From the NCBI RefSeq assembly GCF_022539665.2, contig NC_081339.1:1178001-1242000 (forward strand): 64,000 nt of DNA, written 5' to 3'. The notes under the pieces were generated by a model. That model saw only the letters and a list, made by a program, of their open reading frames with translations. It had not been told where the DNA came from and did no database searches. The position numbers and the translations under genes are program-made. Positions 37,180 to 47,897 of this stretch are shown piece after piece; the first letter of the stretch is position 1; each line of letters starts with the position of its first letter. Source of the stretch: Daphnia carinata. Lineage: Eukaryota > Arthropoda > Branchiopoda > Diplostraca > Daphniidae.

Positions 37180-38775
37180 ATTTCATACGATAAATTTGCC
37201 TGTTTTCTTTAGTTTATTCACTTAATGTTCTTTCTTTTCAGTTTAATTCTTAATGTTGGTTTGTCTTTTTTTCTGTAGTTATTGTTTTCTCTTTTCCTTT
37301 TCTTCGTTTCGTTCAGCGCAATTTATGTTACTTTCTGATTTGATCTCGTTCATTAATTGATTTGGCAAGCAATTCCACATAGTCTTTTACCTATTGCAAT
37401 ACAGAAAGGTTAAAAGTTTTGAAGATCTTACAAATATTTTTGTCAAATTGAAAGTTTACCTGAAAACCTTCAGCTATTTGCAGAGCACCATTTCATGCCT
37501 GTTTCTCTTCAATGCTTCTTGCATTCTCAGCTTCAGCTTGGCCTACCAAGATATTCATTTTTGGTTTAAGTTTTATTTTCTTTCATTTTAATCGTTGCCA
37601 CTTCTGGATCTAAAGTGGTCTTTTTCAGAATGGGTGAGGAATTAGATAGTTCTCCAAAATCAAATTTGCTGGAAACTAGGCAGCCTTCACTGTTAAAAAT
37701 TGGTGTTGGCAGTGTACTTGCTAGTCTTGGTTTAGGAATTTCTGTTTTAACACTATGAAAGACCAGAGGTTGATGACACAGATACTGCCTTGGTGGCTCA
37801 AGCATGTTTGGCAATTCAGGACTTCTTCTTCTTACTTTTCCTTTTTAATTTCTTGTTCATTCCCTCTAACTTCCGTTTAAATTGGATTTTCGTTGTCTTA
37901 TCAGACAATTCCAGCTTTTCCTCTGAAAATCAATGGAATAAACTGGCCGGTCTTCCTTAAATGTAAATGTTAACACATACCTGTTAAGTGTGAGACGTTC
38001 ATTCAGTTTATGTTCTTTCTTCTCAGTTTTCTTTTTCTTAATGTTGGCTTTTCTCGTTTTCTGTTGTTATTCCTTTCTCTTTTCCTATTCTTCGATGCGT
38101 TCAGCCAACTTCTTTTTACTATCTGATTTGATTTCATCTTGTTTCATAATAGATTTAGCAAGCCATTCCACATTGTTTTTTACCTATTGCAATACAGAAA
38201 CGTTAAAATTATTTAAGATCTTACAAATATGTATGTCAAATTGAAAGGTTACCTGAAAACCTTCAGCTCTTTGCAAAGCACCTTTTCATGCCTGTTTCTC
38301 TTCAATACTTCTCACATTCCAACTTCAGCTTGGCCATCCAAGATTTTCACTTTGGCTTTGAGTTTTTTTTTATCGTTGCTACTTTTCAATCTAAAGTGTT
38401 CTTGTTCAGAATGGGTGAGGGATTAGATAGTTCTCCTAAATCAAATTTGCTGAATACTAGGCAGCCTTCACTGTTGAAAATTGGTGTTAGCGGTGTACTT
38501 GTTGGTCTTGGTTCAGGAATACCTGTTTTGACAAACTCTGTGGGATCAGAGGTTGATGACACTGATGCTGCCTCGGTGGCTTGTGCAAGTTTGGCAATTC
38601 AGGACCACTTCTTGTTATTTTTCTTTTTTAATTTCTTCTTCTTCAATTTTTCTAACTCCTTTTAAGTTTGGTTTTCATTGTTCTATCAGACAAATCCAGC
38701 CTTTTCCCTGAAAATAGATGGAATAAGCTGGCCCATCTTCCTTAACCGTAAAGATTAACACATACCTGTTAAGTG
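37180..38775 (-). repeat. Tandem duplicate of the exon-like unit, left half
   Basis: Two units of about 790 bases sharing TTTACCTATTGCAATACAG, GTCAAATTGAAAG and the IPEPRPTST...SEGCL coding block on the minus strand. Element 1 holds one such unit. Confidence 0.75.
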
Positions 38776-39539
38776 TGAGGTGTTAGCTGCTAGACATTCT
38801 TCCTGTTCAACACCAACCTTATTGCTATTGAGATCGTCAACTGTAGATACACTTTCAATTGGAATGTTGGTCAATAAGCTAGAAATCATGATTTTTTGGG
38901 TCCTCATTTCCTATAAATTTTGTTTAGACGACACTTTCAAGTTCTTGTTTTCTCTTTTTCCATTTACAAAAACTGCCTCTCACATTATAACCTTTAAACT
39001 TTATTATTATATACCGTGATTTCTCAACATTATCACTGATCACTCCATAGATCAAACTATACGAAACAAGTCTATTGTTATTTTCTTCAGGGAACGACAT
39101 TTTCAAGTCAAATCTAGCGTCAGGACGCCACAAACAATGGCGGACGGTTTTTAACATAAAATTTAAAAAAATTTTAATTCTTTTATTACAAATTCAACAA
39201 AATTTAGTTCCTTTGTATAACAATTATAATGAATTATAATAATAGAACAATAACAAAGGAACTAAATTTTGTTGAATTTAATAAAGCTTTAGCTAAAAGT
39301 TTTAATTACAGCTTTCCACCGTCCGCCATTGTTTGTGGCGTCCTGACGCTAGATTTGGCTTCAAAATGCCGTTCCCTAAAGAAAATAACAATAGACTTAT
39401 TGTTTCGTATAGTTTGATCTAGGGAGTGATCAGTGATAATGTTGAGAGATCAAGGTAAATAATAATAAAGTTTAAAGGTTATAATATGAGAGGCAGTTTT
39501 TGTAAATAGAAAAAGAGAAAACAAGAACTTGAAAGTGAC

Positions 39540-40470
39540 GTCTAAACAAAATTTGTAGGAAATGAGGACCCTAAAAATCATGATTTCTAGCTTATTGACC
39601 AACATTCCAATTGAAAGTGTATCTACAGTTGACGATCTCAATAGCAATAAGGTTGGTGTTGAACAAGAAGAATGTCTAGCAGCTAACACCTCACACTTAA
39701 CAGGTATGTGTTAATCTTTACGTTTAAGGAAGACTGGCCAGCTTATTCCATCTATTTTCAGGGAAAAGGCTGGATTTGTCTAATAGGACAATGAAAACCA
39801 AACTTAAAAGAAATGAGAAAAATAGAAGAAGAAGAAATTAAAAAAGAAAAATAACAAGAAGTGGTCCTGAATTGCTAAACTTGCACAAGCCACCGAGGCA
39901 GCATCAGTGTCATCAACCTCTGATCCCACAGAGTTTGTCAAAACAGGTATTCCTGAACCAAGACCAACAAGTACACTGCTAACACAAATTTTCAACAGTG
40001 AAGGCTGCCTAGTATTCAACAAATTTGATTTAGGAGAACTATCTTATCCCTCACCCATTCTGAACAAGACCACTTTAGATTCAAAAGTGGCAACGATAAA
40101 AAAAAAACTCAAAGCCAAAGTGAAAATCTTGGATGGCCAAACTGAAGTTGAATGCGAGAAGTATTGAAGAGAAACAGGCGTGAAAAGGTGCTCTGCAAAG
40201 AGCTGAAGGTTTTCAGGTAAACTTTCAATTTGACTATGTAAGATTTTAAATAATTTTAACCTTTCTGTATTGCAATAGGTAAAAAACCATGTGGAATTGC
40301 TTGCTAAATCTATTAAGAAACAAGATGAAATCAAATCAAATTGTAAAAGAAGTTGGCTGAACGCATCGAAAAATAGGAAAAGAGAAAGGAATAACAAGAG
40401 GAAACGAGAAAAGCAAACATTAAGAAAAAGAAAACTGAAAAGAAAGAACATAAACCGAATGAACACCTCA
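39540..40470 (+). other. Exon-like blocks, right half of palindrome
   Basis: Plus-strand blocks bounded by splice-like sites: 39562-39701 (ISSLLTNIPIESVSTVDDLN...NTSHLTG, then GTATGT), 39763-40167 (Lys-rich part, then DPTEFVKTGIPEPRPTSTLL...), and 40280-40475 (NHVELLAKSIKKQDEIKSN, then basic residues, then SHLTG). The same blocks occur on the minus strand in the left half. Stops interrupt the second block. Function unknown. Confidence 0.4.
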
Positions 40471-41777
40471 CACTTAACAGGTATGTGTTAACATTTACAT
40501 TTAAGGAAGACCGGCCAGTTTATTCCATTGATTTTCAGGGAAAAAGCTGGAATTGTCTGATAAGACAACGAAAATCGAACTTAAACGGAAGTTAGAGGGA
40601 ATGAACAAGAAATTAAAAAGGAAAAGTAAGAAGAAGAAGTCCTGAATTGCCAAACATGCTTGAGCCACCAAGGCAGCTTCTGTGTCATCAACCTCTGGTC
40701 TTTCATAGTTTAAAACAGAAATTCCTAAACCAAGACTAGCAAGTACACTGCCAACACCGATTTTTAACAGTGAAGGCTGCCTAGTTTCCAGCAAATGTGA
40801 TTTTGGAGAACTATCTAATTCCTCACCCATTCTGAAAAAGACCACTTCAGATCCAGAAGTGGCAACGATTAAAATGAAAGAAAATAAAACTTAAACCAAA
40901 AATGAATATCTTGGTAGGCCAAGCTGAAGCTGAGAATGCAAGAAGCATTGAAGAGAAACAGGCATGAAATGGTGCTCTGCAAATAGCTGAAGGTTTTCAG
41001 GTAAACTTTCAATTTGACAAAAATATTTGTAAGATCTTCAAAACTTTTAACCTTTCTGTATTGCAATAGGTAAAAGACTATGTGGAATTGCTTGCCAAAT
41101 CAATTAATGAACGAGATCAAATCAGAAAGTAACATAAATTGCGCTGAACGAAACGAAGAAAAGGAAAAGAGAAAACAATAACTACAGAAAAAAAGACAAA
41201 CCAACATTAAGAAAAATTAAACTGAAAAGAAAGAACATTAAGTGAATAAACCAAAGAAAAACAGGCAAATTTATCGTATGAAATAATGATACTGTCACAT
41301 GGACGAGCTAAACTCGTGTTCTTTCATGTGCAAGCCATGTCGTGATAGTTTTTTATAACAATACACTAGCATGCTTTCCATGACGTAAATGGTATGAGAA
41401 TGAATATTGAATTATAATATTCTTTTTTTTTACTTTCAAAACTACTATATAAATTTCACACGATAAGTGCGAAAAACATGTATTTCTTATATTATATTTA
41501 AAGCAGCTATAGTAGTTCAATAAACAAAAATTGTGAAAAATGAACTATATTTAACGGGATATTAGCAATAGATATATACTAACATAATTCAAAATCAGAT
41601 TGCTACCGAATAAAAAAATATAAATTACCTAGCGTACAAACGCTAACATTGTTTCATCGGAAACCTTATAGAAAGTCACGGTTTCAGCAACCTTTGTACA
41701 TTCAAACTTCCACGGAATAGGAGGTGGGAAATATTTTTTGGAAACATGTTAAAGATTGTAGGAATTAGGAAATTTAA

Positions 41778-41909
41778 CGGAGAAAAAGGCCCAGTCCAAT
41801 GGAGAAAAAGGCCCACTTTTCAATTTGGAAAAAAGTGGGCCTTTTTCGTGTGGGCCTTTTTCGTGTGGGCCTTTTTCGCGGGCCTTTTTCGTCTGGGCCT
41901 TTTTCTCCG
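41778..41909. repeat. Box-hairpin end of element 2
   Basis: Two GGAGAAAAAGGCCC boxes, a spacer, then five GGCCTTTTTCG boxes and the terminal TTTTTCTCCG, as at the right end of element 1. Confidence 0.85.
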
Positions 41910-41914
41910 CCAAT

Positions 41915-41935
41915 CCTGTTTGAATGTAGAGATTG
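41915..41935 (+). repeat. Satellite monomer stub after element 2
   Basis: CCTGTTTGAATGTAGAGATTG matches the monomer part GCTGTTTGAATGTAGATATTG at 19 of 21 positions, and sits six bases beyond the element end, as does the first monomer after element 1. Confidence 0.65.
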
Positions 41936-41937
41936 CA

Positions 41938-42047
41938 GGAGAAATAGGACCCGGAGAAATAGGACCCAATCTTCAATCATATTTTGAAGAGTCCTATTTC
42001 TCTCTCATAAGGGTCCTATTTCTCCATAGTAATGGTCCTATTTCTCC
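41938..42047. repeat. Related hairpin with GGAGAAATAGGACC boxes
   Basis: Two boxes GGAGAAATAGGACCC, a short spacer, then three inverted boxes ending GGTCCTATTTCTCC. The box is a clear variant of GGAGAAAAAGGCCC used by elements 1 and 2, so this is probably the end or solo remnant of a sister family. Confidence 0.7.
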
Positions 42048-42509
42048 TTGGGAAAAAGCCCTAAATCCCGCTGTTATGAAGGAAGAACCGGACGGCTTAT
42101 GTAGTTATCCGCACTCTAAACCACGTTATCGATTGCTCGTGTAATCAGTCCATCATAGCTTTTTTGTTTGAATTCATATTTGTATTTTGTTTGCACGATT
42201 ACACGCATTATCTATTGCTTTACACAGCTCAGGTATAAAAGTTATATTTATTTTTACAAAGTGTTTGATTTTTTGCCCTTGACCTTTCGTTAGTGGCTTT
42301 TTCAGTCCTAGTATCGCCCTCCCCCCTGGCTGATATCCTTATTCCATGCGAATTCCCGGAGACGAGGGGCATGCTTTCCCCTAAGTACTCCTTAATACAC
42401 TGATAAATAATAAAAAAATTATATATATATAATTTAAGACAAGCACATTTTTTAATAAAAAAAATATTTGCCGCAAAACCATAAATAGAGACCTACGTGG
42501 CAAGAACGA

Positions 42510-43090
42510 AAATAATGAGTTCCGCTCGGATCATGGAAGGCATGCCAGTGTATTGTTATACAAAACTATCATGGCACGGCTTGTAAATAATGGAACACGA
42601 GGCAGCTCATCCATGTCAATATCGGCAATTCATACGATAAGTTTGTTTTTTTCGCTAGTTAAATTTTTCCTTTCATTTTTCGTTTTCTTAATGTTGATTT
42701 ATCCCTTTTCTGTTGTTGTTCCTTTCTCTTTTCTTGTTCTTCGATGCGTTCAACCAACTTCTTTCTCGTTTGTGATGTTGATTTTATTCTCTTTCCTAAT
42801 TGGTTCATCAAGCTCGCAATCAATTCCACATTTTTTTTAACCTATTGCGCTTAGTATTCTTTTATCTGTTAAAATACAGAAAAGTAAAATTAGTTGAAGG
42901 TCTATTTTTTTTTGTCGAAATCAAAGTTTACCTTGGCATCTGTTATTTTTCCTTTGTTTGTTTAGTATCTTCTTCTCCAACTTATCTAACTTCCGTTTAA
43001 GTTGAGTTTTCATTTTATCAGAGTCCTGCTTTTCCCCTGAAATTGGATGACATATGCTGGCTTGCCTTCCTTAAACAAAAAGATTATAGC
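42510..43090 (-). pseudogene. Diverged copy of the element-internal region
   Basis: GGATCATGGAAGGCATGCCAGTGTATTGTTATA, then CTATCATGGCACGGCTTG, repeats 22730-22790 and 37085-37135 with differences, and the Lys-rich exon block and TTTTTACCTATTGC follow in the same order. More diverged than the other copies. No arms or hairpin attached except the sister hairpin 460 bases away. Confidence 0.6.
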
Positions 43091-43109
43091 ACATACATAC
43101 CCTACTAGC

Positions 43110-43400
43110 CGTTGTCCGTCCCAGGGACATCCCATCTACGTCCTGGCTGGCCGATCGGGACATCCCATTCTGACGGCAGATGTACGTCACCAGAATGTCC
43201 TAATGTCCGGTTTTAGGGACGTCCACTGGAGGACGTCCTACGGACGTAATTAATTGGAAGTCCTGGTAACGTCCTTATTTGGGAGTACTACGGACGTCCT
43301 TAGTTGGACGTCTGCAGGATGGCAAATCCGTACGTTCAGTGAACGTACGTATTGGAACATCCGCGGAATGTCCGGATCGCGGCAGCCAAAGGACGCAAGA
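43110..43400. mobile_element. GGACGT-box repeat element (MITE-like)
   Basis: About 290 GC-richer bases packed with GGACGT and ACGTCC in both directions (for example GGGACGTCCACTGGAGG, CTACGGACGTCC). No ORF. Its right edge abuts the truncated GABA transaminase block; terminal repeats are imperfect (GTCC...GGAC). Confidence 0.6.
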
Positions 43401-43576
43401 AAATTTGTTTAAATTAAAATAAAACCATAAATTTTTGGTAATTGATTTCCATATCATTTATTTTTACAATATACAAATAATTAAACAAAAAAATTCAAAA
43501 AAAACTTTTTCGATTTGACTTCGGTAGCAACAGACGAACTAAATCCAGGTAAGCATATTATTTACATTTTTTGTAC

Positions 43577-44681
43577 CGATCAAAAAGCTCTTCAACTTCC
43601 GCCAAACAGCGACGATCTTCTTCCTCATTTTCACGCACAAATTCTTCCAACGGATACTAAAATCACAAGAAATATGAGATCAGGTAATAGTTTGAGCCTA
43701 ATTGAAATTTTAAAACTAACCTTGTGGCGAGGGAAGGTTCCAATTGGCCAGTCCTTTGTAGGAATGTCCAGTTTATGGACTGGCTTGGTATGAGTCGTGA
43801 TTAACGTACCAAACGTTCTGTCGTGGAAAGCGCCTTTTGTAACAGAGCAAAGGCTTTAATTTAATATTGATTCAACATTGTAACGTGTTTCTAAATACCT
43901 TTGAAAGACATAAGAGTCAGGTCAGAAACACCAGGCAATTGGTTCATTACGCAACTCGTCTTCTCCTCTGGGGTATATGACTTATCTCCCCTCTGTTTCC
44001 GGCGATACCAAACGAAAATTGCCTTGTACGCATTTTCGTTTGAGCACGATCCACACGCCATCGTCGTTACCTTTAAATATATTTTTTATTATTTGCAATA
44101 GGTCGGAACAATTAAGGAGCTACAACTTACCTCTGTATGGCCTTTGGGAGCAATACGTAACAGAGAATTCTGGACTCGCTTAGGATAATTTTCACCAGGA
44201 AATACACCGAGGGCAGGTCGGTTTATGAATCTTTGAGAAATATAAATTAAAATTTTGATGTTGCCCAGACAGGTAAATAATCAATTCAATTACGTTCTGA
44301 TGTTTTCTTTATCTTGACATCTAATAATTCAGGGTGGTTGTAACCTAATGGAACTGAAGAGGTTTGAGTGTAAACATCAAGCAGAATATTGCCATCGACA
44401 TCGTATAAATAGTTTCGTATGCTCTTCGAATAATCGGCGAACAACTGCACTGCGTCCGAGATCTGCAAAGATAAATTTGGTAATTTAAAGTCTTACGACG
44501 TTAACACAAAGTATGGCAAATAGTATAAAAAAAATGGCAACTGACTTGAATTTTTTTCACTTTTTTTTCACACTGCTATGCGGCCGTTGCTCAGGCTGCT
44601 GTTGTTGCTGATGGAAAAAGTCGAATAACTTTGTTGTTTTACTTTGCGGGCCTTTCAACTGCTTCCAAAACTAAGAAAGAA
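43577..44681 (-). pseudogene. ABAT: GABA transaminase fragment (mitochondrial 4-aminobutyrate aminotransferase)
   Basis: Exons on the minus strand in order: possibly 44681-44560 (LKGPQSKTTKLFDFFHQQQQQ), 44462-44290 ([31 protein letters not shown]...GYNHPELL), 44230-44131 (INRPALGVFPGENYPKRVQN), 44071-43899 (VTTMACGSCSNENAYKAIFVWYR), 43833-43721 ([23 protein letters not shown]) and 43656-43577 ([27 protein letters not shown]). The enzyme is a PLP-dependent transaminase that degrades GABA in mitochondria. The PLP-lysine domain and C-terminus are missing: the fragment ends at a donor at 43576 with no continuation. The conserved GAFHGRTFG reads GAFHDRTFG. Splice sites and most frames are intact, so the duplication is fairly recent. 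Not functional alone. Confidence 0.85.
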
Positions 44682-45002
44682 AAAAAAACTCAGGTTTGAT
44701 GAATGAAAATTACGAACAAGAAAAACGAACAATAACATATAATATAGCATGCAACAAGAATGAACAACATGGAACGAATCCGGGTTTTTACCATCTTTAT
44801 TCCTGCTGGGTGTTAGGGTTTGCCACCTAAGACGATAATAAATTAAGGTAGTTAATAGTTGAAAATGCGTCTAACTGAAATGATAATTAAACAATGGCTC
44901 TCAGATACTATCTAGTAGGAAGATTATAAAAGTTTTTCAACATTCCAAAAAGTTATAATTATCGAGTACTTTAAATTTTTGATAAATACGAAAGAAATTC
45001 AC

Positions 45003-45338
45003 CTGTGGCAATAAGGCACTTGTCGTAGGTGATGGTAAGGCCGTCATCTAACTCAGCTTTGCGACCAGCAATGTCCAGTTTAACTACATGATGTCCTCGC
45101 ACAACTGAAACACCACCATGTTCTTTGGCAACTAATTCCACTGGACTGCAGTAGAATTCATCCTGATCGAAGAACAAACTGGATCCAAAAATAGGTCACA
45201 TTCATTAAAATAACGCAACACAAAATTATAACTTTAGACAATCACCTTCACTTTTTTCCGTTCCACTGCTTAAACTTCAGTTTGTTTGACACTTCGGGAT
45301 CGTTACTGAACAACAATTCTTACGCGATAGTGGTGGTA
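45003..45338 (-). pseudogene. AIFM1: Apoptosis-inducing factor fragment
   Basis: Two exons on the minus strand. The first (about 45338-45246) reads PPLSRK, then ELLFSNDPEVSNKLKFKQWNGKK, TGA; the second (45178-45003) reads SLFFDQDEFYCSPVELVAKEHGGVSVVRGHHVVKLD...LTITYDKCLIATG to a GTGAAT donor. This is the FAD/NADH-binding reductase part of mitochondrial AIF. A TGA (45250-45248) stands where an Arg is usual in AIF, and one base is missing near 45321, so the copy is dead. It is cut on its 5' side by the gypsy element. Lies head-to-tail with the GABA transaminase fragment on the same strand. Confidence 0.85.
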
Positions 45339-47891
45339 AGGATGCCGTTTGGTCTATGCAACGCGCCGAGCACGTTCCAGAGGACAATGGAAATTGTTCT
45401 TCGAACGTTAATTGGCAAGTGCGTAATGGTATATATTGATGACATCATTGTATACAGCACCAGCATGGCCAAACACGTACAGCATCTGACCTCGACGTTT
45501 CGCCTTTTACAAGCAAATGGACTTAAAGTCAAAATTCAAAAGTGCAAATTTGCAGCTAACGCGGTAGAATATCTTGGGCACATAGTGTCACAAAAAGGAG
45601 TCATGGTAGACCCAAACAAGATAAAAGTGGTAAAAAAGTATCCGGCACCAAAAAACCCGGACCAAGTCAGAGCATTCCTAGGACTCGCAAATTACTATAG
45701 ACGGTTCATAGATCAGTTCGCCAACAAAGTCCATGTACTAACACGGCTCACGAGGAGCACAGTACCATGGCAATGGGGGCAGGAGGAAACAAGCGCTTTT
45801 GAAGGCATCAAGGAATGTTTATGTTCCGCCCCTACCCTCGCATATCCTGATTTCGCGCGCCCTTTCATCTTACACACGGATGCGTGCGGGTATGGAGTAG
45901 GCGGAATCCTCTCTCAGATGCCCCATCCAAATGCCAACCCAGGGCCCAGTGAGGAATCAATAAATGATTCAAGAGTAGTCGAAGAGTCGACAGACGAATG
46001 GAATAAGTCTCTAGAACACCCTATTGCATACACCTCTAAGCATCTAACTGATGTTCAACTAAAATGGTGTACCACAGAGAAGGAAGCGTATGCGATTATT
46101 CACTCAGTAAAAGCATTTTTCCATTACCTATATGGCACTAACTTTGTAATAGTGACCGACCATAGGCCTCTGCAATACATCCAAAAGGTCAGGGAGCCAA
46201 CAGGAAGATTGGCCAGATGGTTCTTATTCTTGCAACAATTTGAGATGGAAATTCAGTATAGGCCTGGTAAACTGCACCAAAATGCTGACGCATTGAGCAG
46301 AATACCGGTTAATATTGTAGTATCACAGCAAGTCGTAGCTGACGACTGGCTAATTGCTCAGCAAGAAGATACCTTTTGCAAAGAAGTAGTAAAAAACTTA
46401 GAGAAGGCAAACAAGGATGCAGAAGACGAATTTCGATATTTACCTAGCGGACTTTTAACCACAGCTAGGGGAAAAATCGTAGTACCGGCGACGCTACGAA
46501 AAGAGGTTATGGAGCAATATCACGACCACAAATTGGCTGGTCACCTAGGAATAACAAAAACGACCGCAAACATTAGTAATAAATACTTTTGGCCAAAGAT
46601 AGCTAACGATATAAAAACTCACGTACTTAACTGCTTAACCTGTGCGAAAAGAAAGATTTCTGGATCTTGTAAAGCTGCACTCCAACCAATCCCTGTTACA
46701 GACTACGTCTGGCAACGATTGGCCATGGATATTGTAGGCCCAGTTCCAGAAAGTGAGAAAGGAAATAAATATATCTTAGTAATCATGGAGTACACAACGA
46801 GATATGTTATAGCACTTGCGCTTAAGGAAGTTTCCGCCCAGACTATCATTCGCAAATTTATTAAGCACATTGTAAACAACGAAGGGTTACCCTCGCAGAT
46901 CCTAACGGATCGAGGTTCAAACTTCCAATCGCAAGCAATGGCTGAATTGTGTAAGCAGCTAGGTGTGAAACAGTTAAGAACTACAGCATACCACCCGCAA
47001 ACAGATGGTGCTGTTGAGAGATTTAATAGGACATTAGGGGACATGTTAACAGCCCATGTCGCTCATAACCCTGCCTTGTGGGATGAGCACCTCGACTACG
47101 TAGTAGCGGCCTATAACCGGACGCCTCACTCCAGCACCGGTGAAACCCCTTTTTACCTCTTAAAAGGCAGAGATGCCTTAGAACCTTCAGATTTGAGACC
47201 CCCAATGCGGAATAGAATTCTAGAAGATCAAAATAATATCTATACGCAACAGTGGCATGAAGCTTTAGAATTAGCCAAAAGTAAGCTAATCGTAGCACAG
47301 TCAAGACAAAAAGCGAATTACGATCGTTCATCGAAGGAATGCTCGTTTGAGCCAGGAGACTTAGCGCTATTGAAAGAAATGAAGCCACAAACAGGTAAAT
47401 TTTATATGCGTTGGGATGGACCTTTCACTATCGTAGAAAAGTTGTCTGATTTGAATTACCTAATCAGGAGAACAACAGAAAACCATACTATGGTTGTGCA
47501 TGTGAATCGCCTCAAGAAATGGAAAAGCAAGGAAGACGCGGAAAACGTAGCTAAAGAAAGGGAAGAAGGTAACAGCGTTAATGAACGTGACCCTAGGAGG
47601 GAATCAGATAGCGAAGAAAGAGAAACACAGAGTGAGATAGAAATTGAAAGTAGGGAAAGGGAATTGAGTATCCAAAGTCAAGGAGAGACAGCAGCAACCG
47701 CTGTAAGACAAGCAACAGAAGGGGAAGATAGCAATCGGCAAGAAACAGCACAGTTACCGACCGAAAGCGGTAAAGCACAAACTAAGCAACCTAGAGTGAG
47801 ACGGAAAAGACAGGATGATATCGAAATACCTGTTAGAAGATCGCTAAGACAAGCAATCAAACAGCCACAAAGACTCATTACGGAAATGTAA
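45338..47891 (+). CDS. pol: Gypsy pol: RT C-terminal part, RNase H, integrase
   Basis: An open frame runs from 45282, but its first 19 codons are antisense AIF sequence, so true pol starts about RMPFGLCNAPS. Counting from 45282: YIDD at 51-54; RNase H with D200 (HTDACGYGVGG) and TDHRPLQYI, ADALSR at 335-340; HHCC zinc finger of integrase (H416/H421, C451/C454); integrase core with D483 (AMDIVGP), D543 (LTDRGSNF) and E579 (DGAVERFNRT); GPY/F-like module (WDGPFTIVEKL) near 710. The last 100 residues are Glu/Arg-rich. An acidic insert of about 35 residues sits in the RNase H domain. Stop TAA is at 47889-47891. Without the N-terminal half of RT the protein cannot be active. Confidence 0.92.
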
Positions 47892-47897
47892 TTACAG
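47881..47897 (+). promoter_or_regulatory. Probable splice acceptor for env mRNA
   Basis: TGTAATTACAG ends exactly one base before the env ATG. In gypsy-type endogenous retroviruses env is made from a spliced RNA. The donor would lie in the missing 5' part. Confidence 0.45.

Larger units (their letters stand above)
36137..41909. mobile_element. Foldback-like element 2, a 5.8-kb palindrome
   Basis: Left half (36137 to about 39230) and right half (about 39235-41909) are inverted copies with the axis near 39233. The outer 1 kb of the left half equals the arms of element 1. The right half lacks about 400 bases corresponding to 36700-37100 and ends in a box hairpin; the left half lacks the hairpin and joins satellite directly at 36134. 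Within each half an 800-base unit is present twice in tandem (37180-37985 and 37995-38775). No transposase identified. Confidence 0.75.
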
